Positions 5,470-5,517 of a DNA stretch of 5,517 bases are shown piece by piece. A model generated the notes under the pieces. It was not told the origin of the DNA. It worked only from the letters and a program-made list of their open reading frames with translations, and made no database searches. Origin of the DNA: CAIOSQ01 sp044359885 (GTDB lineage Bacteria > Pseudomonadota > Alphaproteobacteria > CACIAM-22H2); NCBI GenBank assembly GCA_044359885.1, contig JBIKLI010000297.1, forward strand, positions 1-5,517. The letters run 5' to 3'. Numbering within the stretch: position 1 is the stretch's first letter; every line of letters starts with the position of its first letter. The position numbers and the translations under genes are program-made.

Positions 5470-5517
5470 ATGGACGACACGGCGACGATCGGCGGCGGAC
5501 GGCAGCGCGCGAGGGTC
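5470..5517 (+). CDS. Start of a divergent gene, 3' truncated, unidentified
   Basis: An ATG at 5470 is preceded by AGGG at 5458-5461 (8-base spacing) and opens a frame that continues to the window end, giving 16 residues: MDDTATIGGGRQRARV. The basic stretch after a short acidic start would suit the N-terminus of a transcription regulator, and a regulator divergent from a catabolic operon is a common arrangement. Sixteen residues cannot identify a family. That the gene exists is inferred from the ribosome site, the frame and the divergent layout. Confidence 0.45.
   Translation, partial: MDDTATIGGGRQRARV

Noticed and set aside
1..5517. CRISPR arrays, tRNA or rRNA genes, insertion sequences, integrase sites
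   Set aside because: No regularly spaced DNA repeats, tRNA-like cloverleaf, rRNA sequence, transposase or terminal inverted repeats were seen. The only periodic repeat is the protein-level TPR array.

Overview
The window is about 70% GC with strongly GC-ending codons. Its gene content (PotI-type ABC permease, TPR-glycosyltransferase, lambda-crystallin-type dehydrogenase, BKACE enzyme) suggests a high-GC alphaproteobacterium, for example Rhodospirillales or Hyphomicrobiales-like. That assignment is inferred from composition and gene families, not from a marker gene.

Left half, + strand. The window opens inside the last gene of what is probably a polyamine-family (PotI/PotC-like) ABC transporter operon (1-702, 5' end missing). 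After a 56-base gap comes a 639-residue protein (759-2678). It has about ten back-to-back 34-residue TPR units followed by a domain resembling GT9/heptosyltransferases. Its stop faces the stop of a convergent gene only 5 bases away, and both stops lie inside a possible stem-loop.

Right half, - strand. Three tightly packed genes form an apparent catabolic operon, read from right to left: an NAD-type short-chain dehydrogenase (5374-4598), 13 bases, a lambda-crystallin/L-gulonate-dehydrogenase-like 3-hydroxyacyl dehydrogenase (4584-3640), then an ATGA stop-start overlap, and a beta-keto acid cleavage enzyme (BKACE, DUF849; 3643-2684). The chemistry fits together. One or both dehydrogenases oxidise a beta-hydroxy acid to a beta-keto acid. 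The BKACE enzyme then uses acetyl-CoA to split it into acetoacetate and a new acyl-CoA. The substrate cannot be read from the sequence; carnitine-like or sugar-acid-like hydroxy acids are possible.

Right end. A 95-base intergenic region separates the operon from a divergent + strand gene that starts at 5470 and runs off the window. This region holds a good sigma-54 (-24/-12) match pointing toward the divergent gene, overlapping a possible -35 element for the catabolic operon. No rRNA, tRNA, CRISPR or insertion sequence was seen. The main leads are the uncharacterised beta-hydroxy/beta-keto acid pathway and its control region.
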